Both the position numbers and the translations under genes were made by a program. A stretch of 64,000 bases of DNA from Nesterenkonia sp. Act20 (GTDB lineage Bacteria; Actinomycetota; Actinomycetes; Actinomycetales; Micrococcaceae). Shown one piece after another: positions 8,921 through 17,642 of this stretch. Numbering within the stretch: position 1 is the first letter of the stretch; every line of letters begins with the position of its first letter. The notes beneath the pieces are model-generated. The model was not told the origin of the DNA and did not search any database. It was given only the letters and a program-made list of their open reading frames with translations. The stretch is taken from NCBI RefSeq assembly GCF_019173455.1, contig NZ_JADPQH010000001.1:1332391-1396390 (forward strand), read 5' to 3'.

Positions 8921-9871
8921 TCAGACTCCTTTCTCTGCCGATGTCGTGGAAAGGGGCGCGTCCTCGGTGGTGGCAGGCTCAGCGGCGGCCGCCAGCGGGG
9001 AGCGACTCTTGCGCCGCAGGCTGAGCTTCGAGAAGCCCTTCCACTGCGGCAGCAGCAGCGCGGCGACCACGAGGACTGCGGACATGAGCTTCATGTCGTT
9101 CGGGTTGAGCCCGATGTTCAGCGCGAACTGGATCGCGAGCCGATAGACGACCGCGCCGAGGATCACGGCAAGGGTGGCCTGGATGACGGTGCGGCTGCCG
9201 AAGATGGCCTGCCCCACGATCACCGAGGCCAGGCCGACGAGGATGAGCCCGATGCCCATCCCGATGTCGGCGAAGCCCTGATGCTGGGCGACCACGGCGC
9301 CGGCGATGCCGACCAGTCCGTTGGAGAGCATCAGGCCGATGATCTTCTGCCGGTCGGTGCTGACGGCGAAGGAGCTGATCATCTGTTCATTGTCGCCCGT
9401 GGCGCGCAGTGCCAGACCGTTGTCGGTCTGCAGATACCAGTCCATCACCAGTTTGAAGAGCAGCGCCACGACGGCGAGCACGGCCACGGATGTCCAGCCC
9501 ACGCCGGTGAAGCCGCGCATCATGGAGATCACCGTGTCCTGGCCCAGCAGCGGCACGTTGGCCCCGTCCATGATGCGCAGGTTGATCGAGTACAGCCCGA
9601 TCATCGTCAGGATGCCGGCGAGCAGTCCGTTGATGTTTCCCTTGGTGTGCAGCAGGCCCGTGATCAGACCCGCCACGCTTCCGACCACGAAGGCCACGGC
9701 GGTGGCCAGGAACGGGTCCACCTCATGGGTGATCAGGATGGCGGCGGTGGCAGCACCTGAGGTGAAGGAGCCATCGACGGTCAAGTCGGGGAAGTTCAGA
9801 ATTCTGAAGGTCAGGTACACGCCCAGGGCCATGATCGCGTAGATCAGCCCGAGCTCGAATGCAGTGATCAT
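8921..9871 (-). CDS. ABC transporter permease (TrpXYZ-like system)
   Basis: Integral membrane protein of 316 residues with about eight to nine hydrophobic segments, beginning MITAFELGLIYAIMALGVYL. The segments LTVDGSFTSGAATAA and GASLIVGL-type loops are characteristic of permeases paired with PF04392 binding proteins and related to the branched-chain/ribose permease superfamily. The C terminus is an Ala/Thr-rich cytoplasmic tail. The gene lies between the binding-protein gene (178-base gap with a strong hairpin) and the ATPase gene. Confidence 0.88.
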   Translation of the reverse strand: MITAFELGLIYAIMALGVYLTFRILNFPDLTVDGSFTSGAATAAILITHEVDPFLATAVAFVVGSVAGLITGLLHTKGNINGLLAGILTMIGLYSINLRIMDGANVPLLGQDTVISMMRGFTGVGWTSVAVLAVVALLFKLVMDWYLQTDNGLALRATGDNEQMISSFAVSTDRQKIIGLMLSNGLVGIAGAVVAQHQGFADIGMGIGLILVGLASVIVGQAIFGSRTVIQATLAVILGAVVYRLAIQFALNIGLNPNDMKLMSAVLVVAALLLPQWKGFSKLSLRRKSRSPLAAAAEPATTEDAPLSTTSAEKGV

Positions 9872-10001
9872 GTGTCCTCAATCGTCGTCGCCACCGGGTC
9901 ATCGGCAGTCGGCGGGTCCACGTCCACCCAGGCCGCGGGCGCCGGTCCAGCCTGGTGAGGCTGTTCCGGCGCCCGGCCAGATGGTCAATTGTTGGTCATA
10001 T

Positions 10002-10043
10002 CCGCAGGTGAGCCGACCCTTGGAGGTCGCGTCTCACCTGCGG
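10002..10043 (-). terminator. Strong hairpin between binding-protein and permease genes
   Basis: Perfect 11-base arms (CCGCAGGTGAG at 10002-10012 and its complement at 10033-10043), extended by an inner CGACC/GGTCG pairing, starting seven bases after the binding-protein stop. No U-run follows. Such hairpins often act as partial terminators or 3' stabilisers that raise binding-protein mRNA relative to permease mRNA. Confidence 0.7.
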
Positions 10044-10049
10044 CTGGAG

Positions 10050-11108
10050 TCACTCCTCCTCGTCGGCGGCCTCGTCACCGGCTGCCGGGTCCTCGGCGTC
10101 GACATCTTCACCGACGACCACATCGGCCCGGTCGATGAGCTCCTGGTCCAGCTCCACGCCCATAGCCTCGGCGGCCTCGGGGTTGACGGTCAGCTCGAGC
10201 TCCTCCAGGGTCTCAACCGCCATGCTGGCGGGGTCCTCTCCGTCCTCCAGGATCCGGATGGCCATCTCGCCGGCCTGACGGCCGAGGTCGCCGTAGTTCA
10301 GTCCGTAGGTGGCCACAGAACCGCGGATGACCGAGTCGCCCTCGGAGGCGATCACCGGGATGGAGTTCTGCTGGCCATACTGCAGCACGGACTCCAGCGC
10401 CGAGACGACGGCATTGTCGGTGGGAACCCAGATCGCGTCCACATCGAGGGACTCCACTCCCTGCTGCACCTCGGAGGAGTTCGAGATCGTGGCTTCCTGA
10501 ATCTCCAGCCCGAGCTCGTCCGCTGCCTCCTGCGCGAGCTCCACCTGGACCTCGGAGTTCGCCTCACCGGAGGAATAGACGATGCCCACGGTCTCGGCCT
10601 CGGGAGCGATCTCCTGGAGCAGCTCGAACTGCTCCATGACCGGGTTCAGGTCCGAAGCACCGGTGATGTTGGCCCCGGGCTCCTCCCAGGACTCCACCAG
10701 ACCGGCCTCCACCGGATCGGTGACCGAGGAGAAGACGATCGGCTTGTCGGTGATGGCCTGAGCCGCTGCCTGCGAGGTCGGCGTCGCGATCGCATGAATC
10801 AGGTCCATATCGGAGGAGGCGAAGGTGCCTGCGATGTTGCTCGCCGTGGCCTGCTCGCCCTGGGCGTTCTGTTCGTCCCACTCCACCTCGAGTCCGGCGT
10901 CCTCGAAGGCTGCCTTGAAGCCGTCACGGGCCTCATCCAGCGAGGGGTGGGAGACGATCTGGGTGATGCCGATCGAATAGCTGCCGCCTTCTTCGCCGGC
11001 CCCGCCTTCAGTGTCTTCCCCCTCACCGGCGCCGCCGCAGGCGGTCAGCGTCAGTGCGGTCGCGGCGACGGCTGCGGAGAGCCTCAGGGTATAGGTGCTG
11101 TTTCTCAT
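10050..11108 (-). CDS. ABC transporter substrate-binding lipoprotein (PF04392 type)
   Basis: The product of 352 residues has a lipoprotein signal peptide ending LTLTACGGAGE (Cys about residue 24), then an acidic linker and a two-domain periplasmic-binding fold: GITQIVSHPSLDEARDGF, AIATPTSQAAAQAI, PIVFSSVTDPVEAGLV, VGIVYSSGEANS, WVPTDNAVVSALES. These are typical of the ABC_sub_bind (TrpX-like) family. The C-terminal 30 residues are almost entirely Asp/Glu/Ala, an unusual acidic tail compatible with a halotolerant host. ATG 11108 is favoured over the adjacent TTG because AGAGG is suitably spaced. Confidence 0.88.
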   Translation of the reverse strand: MRNSTYTLRLSAAVAATALTLTACGGAGEGEDTEGGAGEEGGSYSIGITQIVSHPSLDEARDGFKAAFEDAGLEVEWDEQNAQGEQATASNIAGTFASSDMDLIHAIATPTSQAAAQAITDKPIVFSSVTDPVEAGLVESWEEPGANITGASDLNPVMEQFELLQEIAPEAETVGIVYSSGEANSEVQVELAQEAADELGLEIQEATISNSSEVQQGVESLDVDAIWVPTDNAVVSALESVLQYGQQNSIPVIASEGDSVIRGSVATYGLNYGDLGRQAGEMAIRILEDGEDPASMAVETLEELELTVNPEAAEAMGVELDQELIDRADVVVGEDVDAEDPAAGDEAADEEE

Positions 11109-11150
11109 CAATGGTCCTCTTCTGTGGTGCGTCGAGATGGTGCGAGTGAT

Positions 11151-12533
11151 TCAGCTGGTGGGAGTGGTCGAGCGCGCTCCGGGGGTCACGGAGAACTCCT
11201 CGCGCTCGCTGTCGTCATTGAGGTTAATGCCCTGGAACTTCTTCGGGATCACCGAGACGGCCAGGAAGGAGATGATCGCGAGCACGGAGATGTAGACACC
11301 GATCAGCCAGGACTGGCCGGTGGTGTCCAGGATCGTCTGCGCGATGGTCGCCGCGAAGGCGCCGCCGATGATCGAGCCCAGGGCATAGCCGATGGAGACT
11401 CCGGAGAAACGGATGGAGACGGGGAACATCTCGGCGTAGAGCGCGGACTGGGGACCATAGGAGGGGCCGAGACCCATGGTCAGGATGAAGATCGCCAGGG
11501 CGAACAGCGGCAGCGAGGCGGTGTCGAGCAGGAACCACATGGGGACCGCCCAGACGATGATGATGCCGTAGCCGATCTGGAAGGTCTTGACTCGACCGAT
11601 GCGGTCCGAGATCCAGCCCCCGTAGAGCGTGAAGATCAGCCAGCCCACGCCGCCGATCAGCGAGGCGATGAGCGTGTCATTGCGCTCCATGCCCAGGCTG
11701 TTCACGCCGTAGGCGGCGAAGAAGGCGATGACCAGGTAGCCGGCCGCGTTGTTGGCGGCGAAGATCAGCGCGGCAAGGAAGGTGAACTTCTTGTGCGTGG
11801 TGAGCAGTTCCTTGAGCGGAGCTGAAGATTCCTTCTTGCGCTCCTTCATCTCCAGGAAGACCGGGGACTCATCGACCTTCATGCGGATGAAGAAGCCGAC
11901 GAGGATCAGCACGAAGGAGAAGAGGAACGGAATGCGCCAGCCCCAGGAGATGAACTGCTCTTCGGTGGTCACCGCGTTGAGCGCGAACATGAAACCGGTG
12001 GCCAGCAGCATGCCGATGGGAACGCCGATCTGCGGGTAGGCGCCGAAGAGGCCACGCTTATGCCGCGGTGCATGTTCGACGGCGAGCAGGGCAGCGCCGC
12101 CCCATTCTCCGCCGGCGGAGAGGCCCTGCAGCACGCGCAGGAGGATCAGCAGGATCGGGGCGGCAACACCCCAGGTCGCGTGGGTGGGCAGCACGCCGAT
12201 GAGCACAGTGGCTCCGCCCATGCCCATCAGCGTCATGACCAGGACTGCCTTGCGCCCGTACCGGTCACCCATCCAACCGGCGAGGATCGCGCCCAGTGGG
12301 CGGAAGAGGAACGAGATGCCGACCGAGGCCCAGGCCACGATCTGCGCCAGCGCCGCGTTGTCCTCACCGAGGGGCTCGAAGTACAGCATGGCCAGCACGA
12401 AGCCAGCCGCCTGTGCGTAGATGAAGAAGTCGTACCATTCGATGGTGGTGCCGACGAGGGTGCCTGCGAGGACCTTCTTCTCCTCGCGGGTCAGCGCATG
12501 CCCCTCGCTGCTGAGGTAGGTGGACTGGGTCAT
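11151..12533 (-). CDS. MFS transporter, metabolite:H+ symporter (MHS) family
   Basis: A 460-residue permease with twelve hydrophobic segments. GTTIEWYDFFIYAQAAG in helix 1, RPLGAILAGWMGDRYGRK in the loop 2-3 and LQGLSAGGEWGGAALL in helix 4-5 are MHS signatures, as in ShiA, KgtP or ProP, importers of organic acids or betaines. I chose the internal ATG at 12533 with GGAG eight bases upstream; the longer form from 12581 adds 16 residues unlike family N termini. A TetR-like palindrome lies about 100 bases upstream, which may link it to the acyl-CoA operon. Substrate unknown. Confidence 0.88.
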   Translation of the reverse strand: MTQSTYLSSEGHALTREEKKVLAGTLVGTTIEWYDFFIYAQAAGFVLAMLYFEPLGEDNAALAQIVAWASVGISFLFRPLGAILAGWMGDRYGRKAVLVMTLMGMGGATVLIGVLPTHATWGVAAPILLILLRVLQGLSAGGEWGGAALLAVEHAPRHKRGLFGAYPQIGVPIGMLLATGFMFALNAVTTEEQFISWGWRIPFLFSFVLILVGFFIRMKVDESPVFLEMKERKKESSAPLKELLTTHKKFTFLAALIFAANNAAGYLVIAFFAAYGVNSLGMERNDTLIASLIGGVGWLIFTLYGGWISDRIGRVKTFQIGYGIIIVWAVPMWFLLDTASLPLFALAIFILTMGLGPSYGPQSALYAEMFPVSIRFSGVSIGYALGSIIGGAFAATIAQTILDTTGQSWLIGVYISVLAIISFLAVSVIPKKFQGINLNDDSEREEFSVTPGARSTTPTS

Positions 12534-12635
12534 ATCTGCTCCAAGTGCTGGACACGTCACGTGGACGTACGAGTGATTCATAGGTGTCGTCTGTGATCCA
12601 GGTCACGGACATGAGCGCTAATGTATCAGATTAAA

Positions 12636-12653
12636 TGACCGAACGGTTGGTCA
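12636..12653. promoter_or_regulatory. TetR-type operator upstream of the MFS gene
   Basis: TGACCGAACGGTTGGTCA is an 18-base inverted repeat (outer five bases of each arm perfect). It lies 103 bases upstream of the MFS start and 110 bases upstream of the divergent acyltransferase. It shares the TGACCGAnCG core with the site at 7339. Confidence 0.55.
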
Positions 12654-12762
12654 GTCTCGTGACCTGCAGAAATCTGGTCAGCTACAGTGACTTCAGTTGA
12701 TTCGCGCCAGCTGCCTCGCGATTCCTCCTTCCTGATCGCCAGAGAGAGTCAGTTCCAGGACC

Positions 12763-13773
12763 ATGCCACACCCATCTGCTGAGTCGACGCAGCGCATGCA
12801 GTGGATGGACCTCCTGCGCGGAGTGGCGGTGCTGCTCGTCGTGGTGCTCCACGGCTCGGACATTCCGCGGGCAAACGGCATCGAGGTCGCGCAGTGGGCT
12901 GAGCTGAACCTGTACCTGGAACCGTTCCGCATGCCGCTGCTGATGTTCCTCTCCGGCACTCTTCTGCCACGGTCGCTGCGAAAGCCCACCGCGGGATACC
13001 TCTGGGGCAAGTTCGGCGCGGTCGTCTGGCCACTGATGGTCTGGCTCGTGGGCTTCGGCGTGCTGATCTACAGGAACGGCCCCGGAGATCCTGGCTACTG
13101 GCAGAACGGGGACTACCTCTGGTTCCTCATGGCGCTGACCCTCTGCTACCTGGTCGGTTTGATCTTCAAACCGCTGCTCGGCAGGCCCCTGTTGTTCACC
13201 GCTGTCGCGGCTTCGCTGTTCGTGGTCATGATCTTCACCCGCCATTCGATCGAGGTCGACCAGGCGCTTCTCAATCGCACGCTGTACTACGGCGCGTTCT
13301 TCTTCCTCGGTGCCGCCAGTGCTCGGCTGCTCGCGCGGTGGACCCGCGCACCCTGGCTGCTCGCGGCAGTCCTCGCGGTGATCGTGGCATGGTTGGCGCA
13401 CCACGGGCTGGAGAGCCCAGAGTTTCGTGCAGGCACGATCTATTCGGCTCCCACCGCAGTGCTCGGCATCGCCCTGATCCTCTGGGTGGCACCACGGATC
13501 CCCGCAGGTCTGCTCAACCGCTTCATGCAGTGGGCGGGACGGAACTCGATCGTCGTCTACGTCAGCCACTTTCCGATCATCATCCTCCTCCACCGCTGGA
13601 TCGATCAGCTCGGGGTGGATGCTCCGGTCCACGTGGCTGTCTGCACCGTGGGCGGGCTGGCACTGACCCTTGGGGTCGTCTGGCTGCGCCCTTGGACGCG
13701 CTGGCTCTACACCGTGCCCGGGAACCGCAGGGTGGCGCAGCGCCTCGCGGCAGATGCCGCTCCACGGGGCTGA
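12763..13773 (+). CDS. Acyltransferase 3 family membrane protein
   Basis: A 336-residue protein with about ten hydrophobic helices and the acyltransferase-3 N-terminal motif RMQWMDLLRGVAVLLVVVLH (helix 1, catalytic His), then EPFRMPLLMFLSGTLL. C-terminal helices include NSIVVYVSHFPIIILLH. The family moves acyl groups from acyl-CoA to sugars or other cell-surface acceptors across the membrane (OafA, WecH). Acceptor unknown. Stands alone, followed after 83 bases by dnaX. Confidence 0.85.
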   Translation: MPHPSAESTQRMQWMDLLRGVAVLLVVVLHGSDIPRANGIEVAQWAELNLYLEPFRMPLLMFLSGTLLPRSLRKPTAGYLWGKFGAVVWPLMVWLVGFGVLIYRNGPGDPGYWQNGDYLWFLMALTLCYLVGLIFKPLLGRPLLFTAVAASLFVVMIFTRHSIEVDQALLNRTLYYGAFFFLGAASARLLARWTRAPWLLAAVLAVIVAWLAHHGLESPEFRAGTIYSAPTAVLGIALILWVAPRIPAGLLNRFMQWAGRNSIVVYVSHFPIIILLHRWIDQLGVDAPVHVAVCTVGGLALTLGVVWLRPWTRWLYTVPGNRRVAQRLAADAAPRG

Positions 13774-13856
13774 TCGAACCCTCCCCGAAGCCCGGTGAGT
13801 CCCGGCGGACCCCTGCTGCATGCGCATGTCCGAGGGAGCAGATAAGGTTTCTGACT

Positions 13857-16658
13857 GTGAGCACCGCCCTGTACCGCCGCTATCGCCCCGACACCTTCGC
13901 CGAGGTGATCGGGCAGGAGCATGTCACCGCTCCCCTGATGACAGCTCTGGGCAAGGACGCGGTCTCCCACGCCTACCTCTTCTCAGGCCCCCGTGGCTGC
14001 GGCAAGACCACCTCGGCGCGGATCCTCGCTCGCTGCCTGAACTGTGCGCAGGGGCCCACGGGGACTCCCTGCGGGACATGCGACTCCTGCGTGGACCTCG
14101 CCACCGGCGGATCCGGCTCCCTGGATGTCATCGAGATCGACGCCGCCAGCCACGGCGGCGTCGATGATGCCCGTGATCTCCGAGAGCGCGCCACCTTCGC
14201 CCCGGTTCGGGACCGCTACAAGATCTTCATCATCGATGAGGCCCACATGGTCACGGCGGCGGGATTCAATGCGCTGCTCAAGATCGTCGAAGAGCCGCCG
14301 GAGCACATCAAGTTCATCTTTGCGACCACGGAGCCGGACAAGGTCATCGGCACGATCCGCTCCCGCACGCACCACTACCCCTTCCGACTGGTGCCGCCCG
14401 AGCCGCTCATGGACTACCTGCACAGGCTCTGCGAACAGGAGTCGGTGAGCGTGGCCCCTGGCGTCCTGCCGCTGGTGATCCGTGCCGGCGGCGGTTCGGT
14501 CCGCGACACGCTATCGGTGCTGGATCAGCTGATCGCCGGCTCCACCGAAAACGGGCTCGACTACGACCGAGCGACGGCGCTGCTCGGCTTCACCCACGCC
14601 ACGCTGCTCGATGATGTGGTGGACTCCGTGGCGAGCCTCGACGGGGCCACCGCCTTCGCGGTGGTCGACCGGGTCGTCCAGTCTGGGCAGGACCCCCGGC
14701 GCTTCGTCGAGGACCTCCTGGAGCGGCTGCGCGATCTGATCATCGTGAAGTCCGTGCCGGAGAACCCGGGGGCGATTCTGCGCGGGGTCCCCGAGGACCA
14801 GATCCGCGTGATGCAGACCCAGGCCGGGAAGCTGGGCTCTGCCGAGCTGTCCCGGGGGGCGGACATCACCGCCCAGGCGCTGACCGATATGGTCGGCGCG
14901 ACCTCTCCCAAGCTGCACCTCGAGCTGCTCATGGCGAGGCTGCTGCTGCCCCATGCCGAACAGGGTCATGCGTCGGTCGCTGCACGGCTGGAACGCGTGG
15001 AGCGGCGGCTGGACTTCTCTGCCGGCGCCGGCGTGACCCCCGAGTCCGAGCACCAGGCGCCCACCCGTTCAGGTGCCCCATCCCGCGCGCAGCCCAGCCA
15101 GCCGGCTCGTCCCGTGGACGGATCCGCGCCTCAGCCCAGTTTCACACCCGCCCCCCAGTCGGAGTCGAGCCCGGACCCCAGTCCCCATCCTGATCGAGAA
15201 CCGCAGTCTGATCGCGAACCCCAGCCTGCAGCTCAGGCCGATGGCGAACAGCAGTGGGAGCCAGCCGCACCGGTCGTGGAGACTGCCGCCGCCGCACAGC
15301 CAGATCCCGCTGCGCAGCAGCCTGCCGCCGCTGCGCGACCAGAAGCAGCGCCGGAGGAACCGTCTGCCTCGCAGCCCGCGCGGAACAATGAATCCTCTGC
15401 TGCTGCGCCGGCGGCCTCGAGGGCCGGCGAATCCGCCCCTGCGGCAACGGTGACACCACGGCCCGCCGCACAGCCCGACTCCTCCTCGGGGGTCTCGCCG
15501 GCTGAGATGATGCGTCGCGCCTGGCCCGACATTGTGGACTCCCTGAAATCGCAGTCACGGATGCTCTGGATGCTGGTCAAGGGCAACGTGGAAGTAGGCG
15601 ATTTCGATGGCCAGACCCTGACATTGAACTTCGCCAATGAAGGCGCGAAATCTACGTTCGCGAATCGACACGGCGAACAGGCCCTGAACTCCGCGGTCCA
15701 GGACGTGCTGGGGATGCAGGTGCGGTTGACGCTCAACAGCGGTGGATCCTCTTCCCCAGGCGGTGGTGGCGGCCCAAAAGCTGACCGCCGGCTGAGCCCG
15801 GCGGACTCAGGGGATGTGCCGCCCGCAGGCGAGGGCCTCGCACCTGCTGATGAACCTGCCGACGGGTCGCCTGCGTGGGTTCAGGAAGAGCCTCCTGAGC
15901 CCTATGACCCCGGGTTCTACGAGGCCCCGCCGGAACCCCCAGTTGAAGCACCGTCGCCGCGGCCCGCCGAACCTGAGCAGCTCGAACCTGAGCAGCTCGA
16001 ACCTGAGCAGCTCGAACCTGAGCAGCTCGAGCATGACAGAGATGAACCCGACCGGGACCCCAACCCGGCCGCTGCCTCGGCCCCCGCCCCTGGTCCGACC
16101 TCGACGCCGGCGGCCACCTCGACCTCGGACCTCTCCCCGAGTGAGCCCGAGTCATATAAGCCCCTGAAGACGAAGCCGCCGGTCCCTGCGTTCGCCCGCC
16201 GAGCCTCGGCGGGGCCGCGGTCAGGCAGCAGCCCCTCCAGCGCGGCGACTGAATCGGACAGCGCAACCTCTGCACCGGCGACTGCCCCTCCCGGCGGTGG
16301 TGCCCCCAGCCGGGCTACCGAGATTCGACGCCGGCTCGCGCAGCGCCGCGGGGAAGCTGCTCCCGCACCGGCGGAACCGCCGGCTGAGCACGATCACCCG
16401 GCACCCCCGCCTGATCCTGCCTGGGATTCTGGGCCGCCCAGTGACTATGACCAGACGGCGCCGCCATCGTGGACCCAGCCTGCTGGCCAGCCTGGAACGA
16501 ACAACCAGCCTGGGCCGAAACCCCCCAAGGGGCCCGAGCCCGAGGACATCGCCAGCGAGGATGATGTCGCCCTGGAACACTCCGGGGTCTTCGGCCGCAA
16601 GGCCTTCGAGAAGCACCTCGGAGCCACGCTTCTCGAGGAACGCTGGCTCAACGAGTAA
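13857..16658 (+). CDS. dnaX: DNA polymerase III subunits gamma and tau
   Basis: Clamp-loader ATPase that opens the sliding clamp and ties the replisome together. From the GTG at 13857 the protein has 933 residues: Walker A GPRGCGKT at 44-51, zinc-module cysteines at 60/63/72/75/78, DEAH at 127-130, and SRTHHYPF with the arginine-finger region. The AAA+ and collar domains end near residue 390. A hydrophilic Pro/Ala/Gln/Glu-rich region follows, then a folded tau-like domain (SPAEMMRRAWPDIVDSLK to VLGMQVRLTLNSG, about 546-630) and a second 280-residue disordered stretch holding four EPEQL repeats. It ends with a conserved GVFGRKAFEKHLGATLL tail. The upstream frame extension to 13338 is spurious, overlapping the acyltransferase gene. 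No slippery A-rich frameshift site is seen. Confidence 0.95.
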   Translation: MSTALYRRYRPDTFAEVIGQEHVTAPLMTALGKDAVSHAYLFSGPRGCGKTTSARILARCLNCAQGPTGTPCGTCDSCVDLATGGSGSLDVIEIDAASHGGVDDARDLRERATFAPVRDRYKIFIIDEAHMVTAAGFNALLKIVEEPPEHIKFIFATTEPDKVIGTIRSRTHHYPFRLVPPEPLMDYLHRLCEQESVSVAPGVLPLVIRAGGGSVRDTLSVLDQLIAGSTENGLDYDRATALLGFTHATLLDDVVDSVASLDGATAFAVVDRVVQSGQDPRRFVEDLLERLRDLIIVKSVPENPGAILRGVPEDQIRVMQTQAGKLGSAELSRGADITAQALTDMVGATSPKLHLELLMARLLLPHAEQGHASVAARLERVERRLDFSAGAGVTPESEHQAPTRSGAPSRAQPSQPARPVDGSAPQPSFTPAPQSESSPDPSPHPDREPQSDREPQPAAQADGEQQWEPAAPVVETAAAAQPDPAAQQPAAAARPEAAPEEPSASQPARNNESSAAAPAASRAGESAPAATVTPRPAAQPDSSSGVSPAEMMRRAWPDIVDSLKSQSRMLWMLVKGNVEVGDFDGQTLTLNFANEGAKSTFANRHGEQALNSAVQDVLGMQVRLTLNSGGSSSPGGGGGPKADRRLSPADSGDVPPAGEGLAPADEPADGSPAWVQEEPPEPYDPGFYEAPPEPPVEAPSPRPAEPEQLEPEQLEPEQLEPEQLEHDRDEPDRDPNPAAASAPAPGPTSTPAATSTSDLSPSEPESYKPLKTKPPVPAFARRASAGPRSGSSPSSAATESDSATSAPATAPPGGGAPSRATEIRRRLAQRRGEAAPAPAEPPAEHDHPAPPPDPAWDSGPPSDYDQTAPPSWTQPAGQPGTNNQPGPKPPKGPEPEDIASEDDVALEHSGVFGRKAFEKHLGATLLEERWLNE
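15969..16028 (+). repeat. Four perfect 15-base tandem repeats inside dnaX
   Basis: The unit GAACCTGAGCAGCTC occurs four times without change and encodes (EPEQL)4. Perfect identity implies recent slippage and a length-variable disordered linker. Confidence 0.9.
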
Positions 16659-16705
16659 CCCCGATAGACTGAATCACCACCCCACCTGGAAGGCTCGTCC
16701 CCACC

Positions 16706-17302
16706 GTGTATGAAGGCGCAGTCCAAGATTTGATCGATGAGCTCGGACGCCTGCCCGGCATCGGACCGAAGTCGGCCCAGCGTGTGGCCTTCCACATCCT
16801 CGAGGCAGATGGCGAGGACATGAAGCGGCTGGCTGATGCGATCACCACTGTGAAGGAGAAGGTGAAGTTCTGCTCCATCTGCTTCAACGTCTCCGAGGAG
16901 GACACCTGCCGGATCTGTCAGGACTCGCGGCGCGACGCCAGTCTGATCTGCGTGGTGGAGGAGTCCAAGGACGTCATGGCCATTGAGCGCACCCGCTCCT
17001 TCCGCGGCCGATACCACGTGCTCGGCGGCTCCATCAATCCGATCGCCGGCATCGGTCCTGATCAGCTCCATATCCGCGAACTTCTGGGTCGGCTATCCGA
17101 TGACGCGATCCAAGAGGTGATCATCGCGACGGACCCGAACCTCGAGGGCGAGGCCACCGCCACCTACCTGTTCAGGATGCTCGGCTCCATTGGGATACCC
17201 GTCACCCGGCTCGCCTCCGGCCTGCCCGTGGGAGGCGATCTGGAGTACGCCGACGACGTCACTCTGGGCCGGGCCTTCGAGGGCCGCCGCGCGATGTCCT
17301 GA
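16706..17302 (+). CDS. recR: Recombination mediator protein RecR
   Basis: The protein of 198 residues acts with RecF/RecO to load RecA at gaps. The helix-hairpin-helix [18 protein letters not shown] (residues 13-30), the four-Cys zinc motif C56-C59-C68-C71 and the Toprim core ([23 protein letters not shown]) are all present. GTG start at 16706, 47 bases after dnaX. The dnaX-recR pair is a classic conserved arrangement. Confidence 0.96.
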   Translation: MYEGAVQDLIDELGRLPGIGPKSAQRVAFHILEADGEDMKRLADAITTVKEKVKFCSICFNVSEEDTCRICQDSRRDASLICVVEESKDVMAIERTRSFRGRYHVLGGSINPIAGIGPDQLHIRELLGRLSDDAIQEVIIATDPNLEGEATATYLFRMLGSIGIPVTRLASGLPVGGDLEYADDVTLGRAFEGRRAMS

Positions 17303-17642
17303 CCATCCTCCTGCAGTCGGCAGGACAACGCGCCGCCCAGATAGTTATGCAAGCGTAATCAGGCAATACTCAGGTTTCTAGGAATCGTATTTCGTCAGGT
17401 TTACCTATGGAGCGCTTGCCTAGGCACGTCAGGCAACCACGCGCGTGCTCCGATCAACCCTGAGATTTCCTGACCCCATTTCTGACTCGGCGTTTCGACT
17501 CTCTGTGTTCCCTCAACCGATCAATTCAGTTTCCAAATCTCTTTGATCGGTCTAGCGTGGAAAGTCAGGTGGCATGCCGCCGTCACGGCGCATGGTGTCA
17601 CCGACTCGCACCAGACGAACCCAGAGGATGAGGTAAGCACCG
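17303..17642. promoter_or_regulatory. recR-ehuB intergenic region with clustered TCAGG motifs
   Basis: This 340-base region is AT-richer than its surroundings and has no credible ORF. A short hairpin (TCCTGC/GCAGGA, 17309-17325) just after recR may be a weak terminator. TCAGG occurs at 17359, 17370, 17395, 17429 and 17565, and as its complement at 17469, more often than expected by chance. It may hold the osmoregulated promoter and regulator sites for ehuBCDA; this is inference. Confidence 0.5.

Noticed and set aside
9864-11825. A 653-codon plus-strand frame opposite the ABC binding protein and MFS genes
   Set aside because: Composition is typical of a complement frame and it spans two clear minus-strand genes.
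13338-13856. Upstream extension of the dnaX frame
   Set aside because: It overlaps the acyltransferase gene in another frame and is Arg/Pro-rich junk; GTG 13857 begins the conserved STALYRRYRP.
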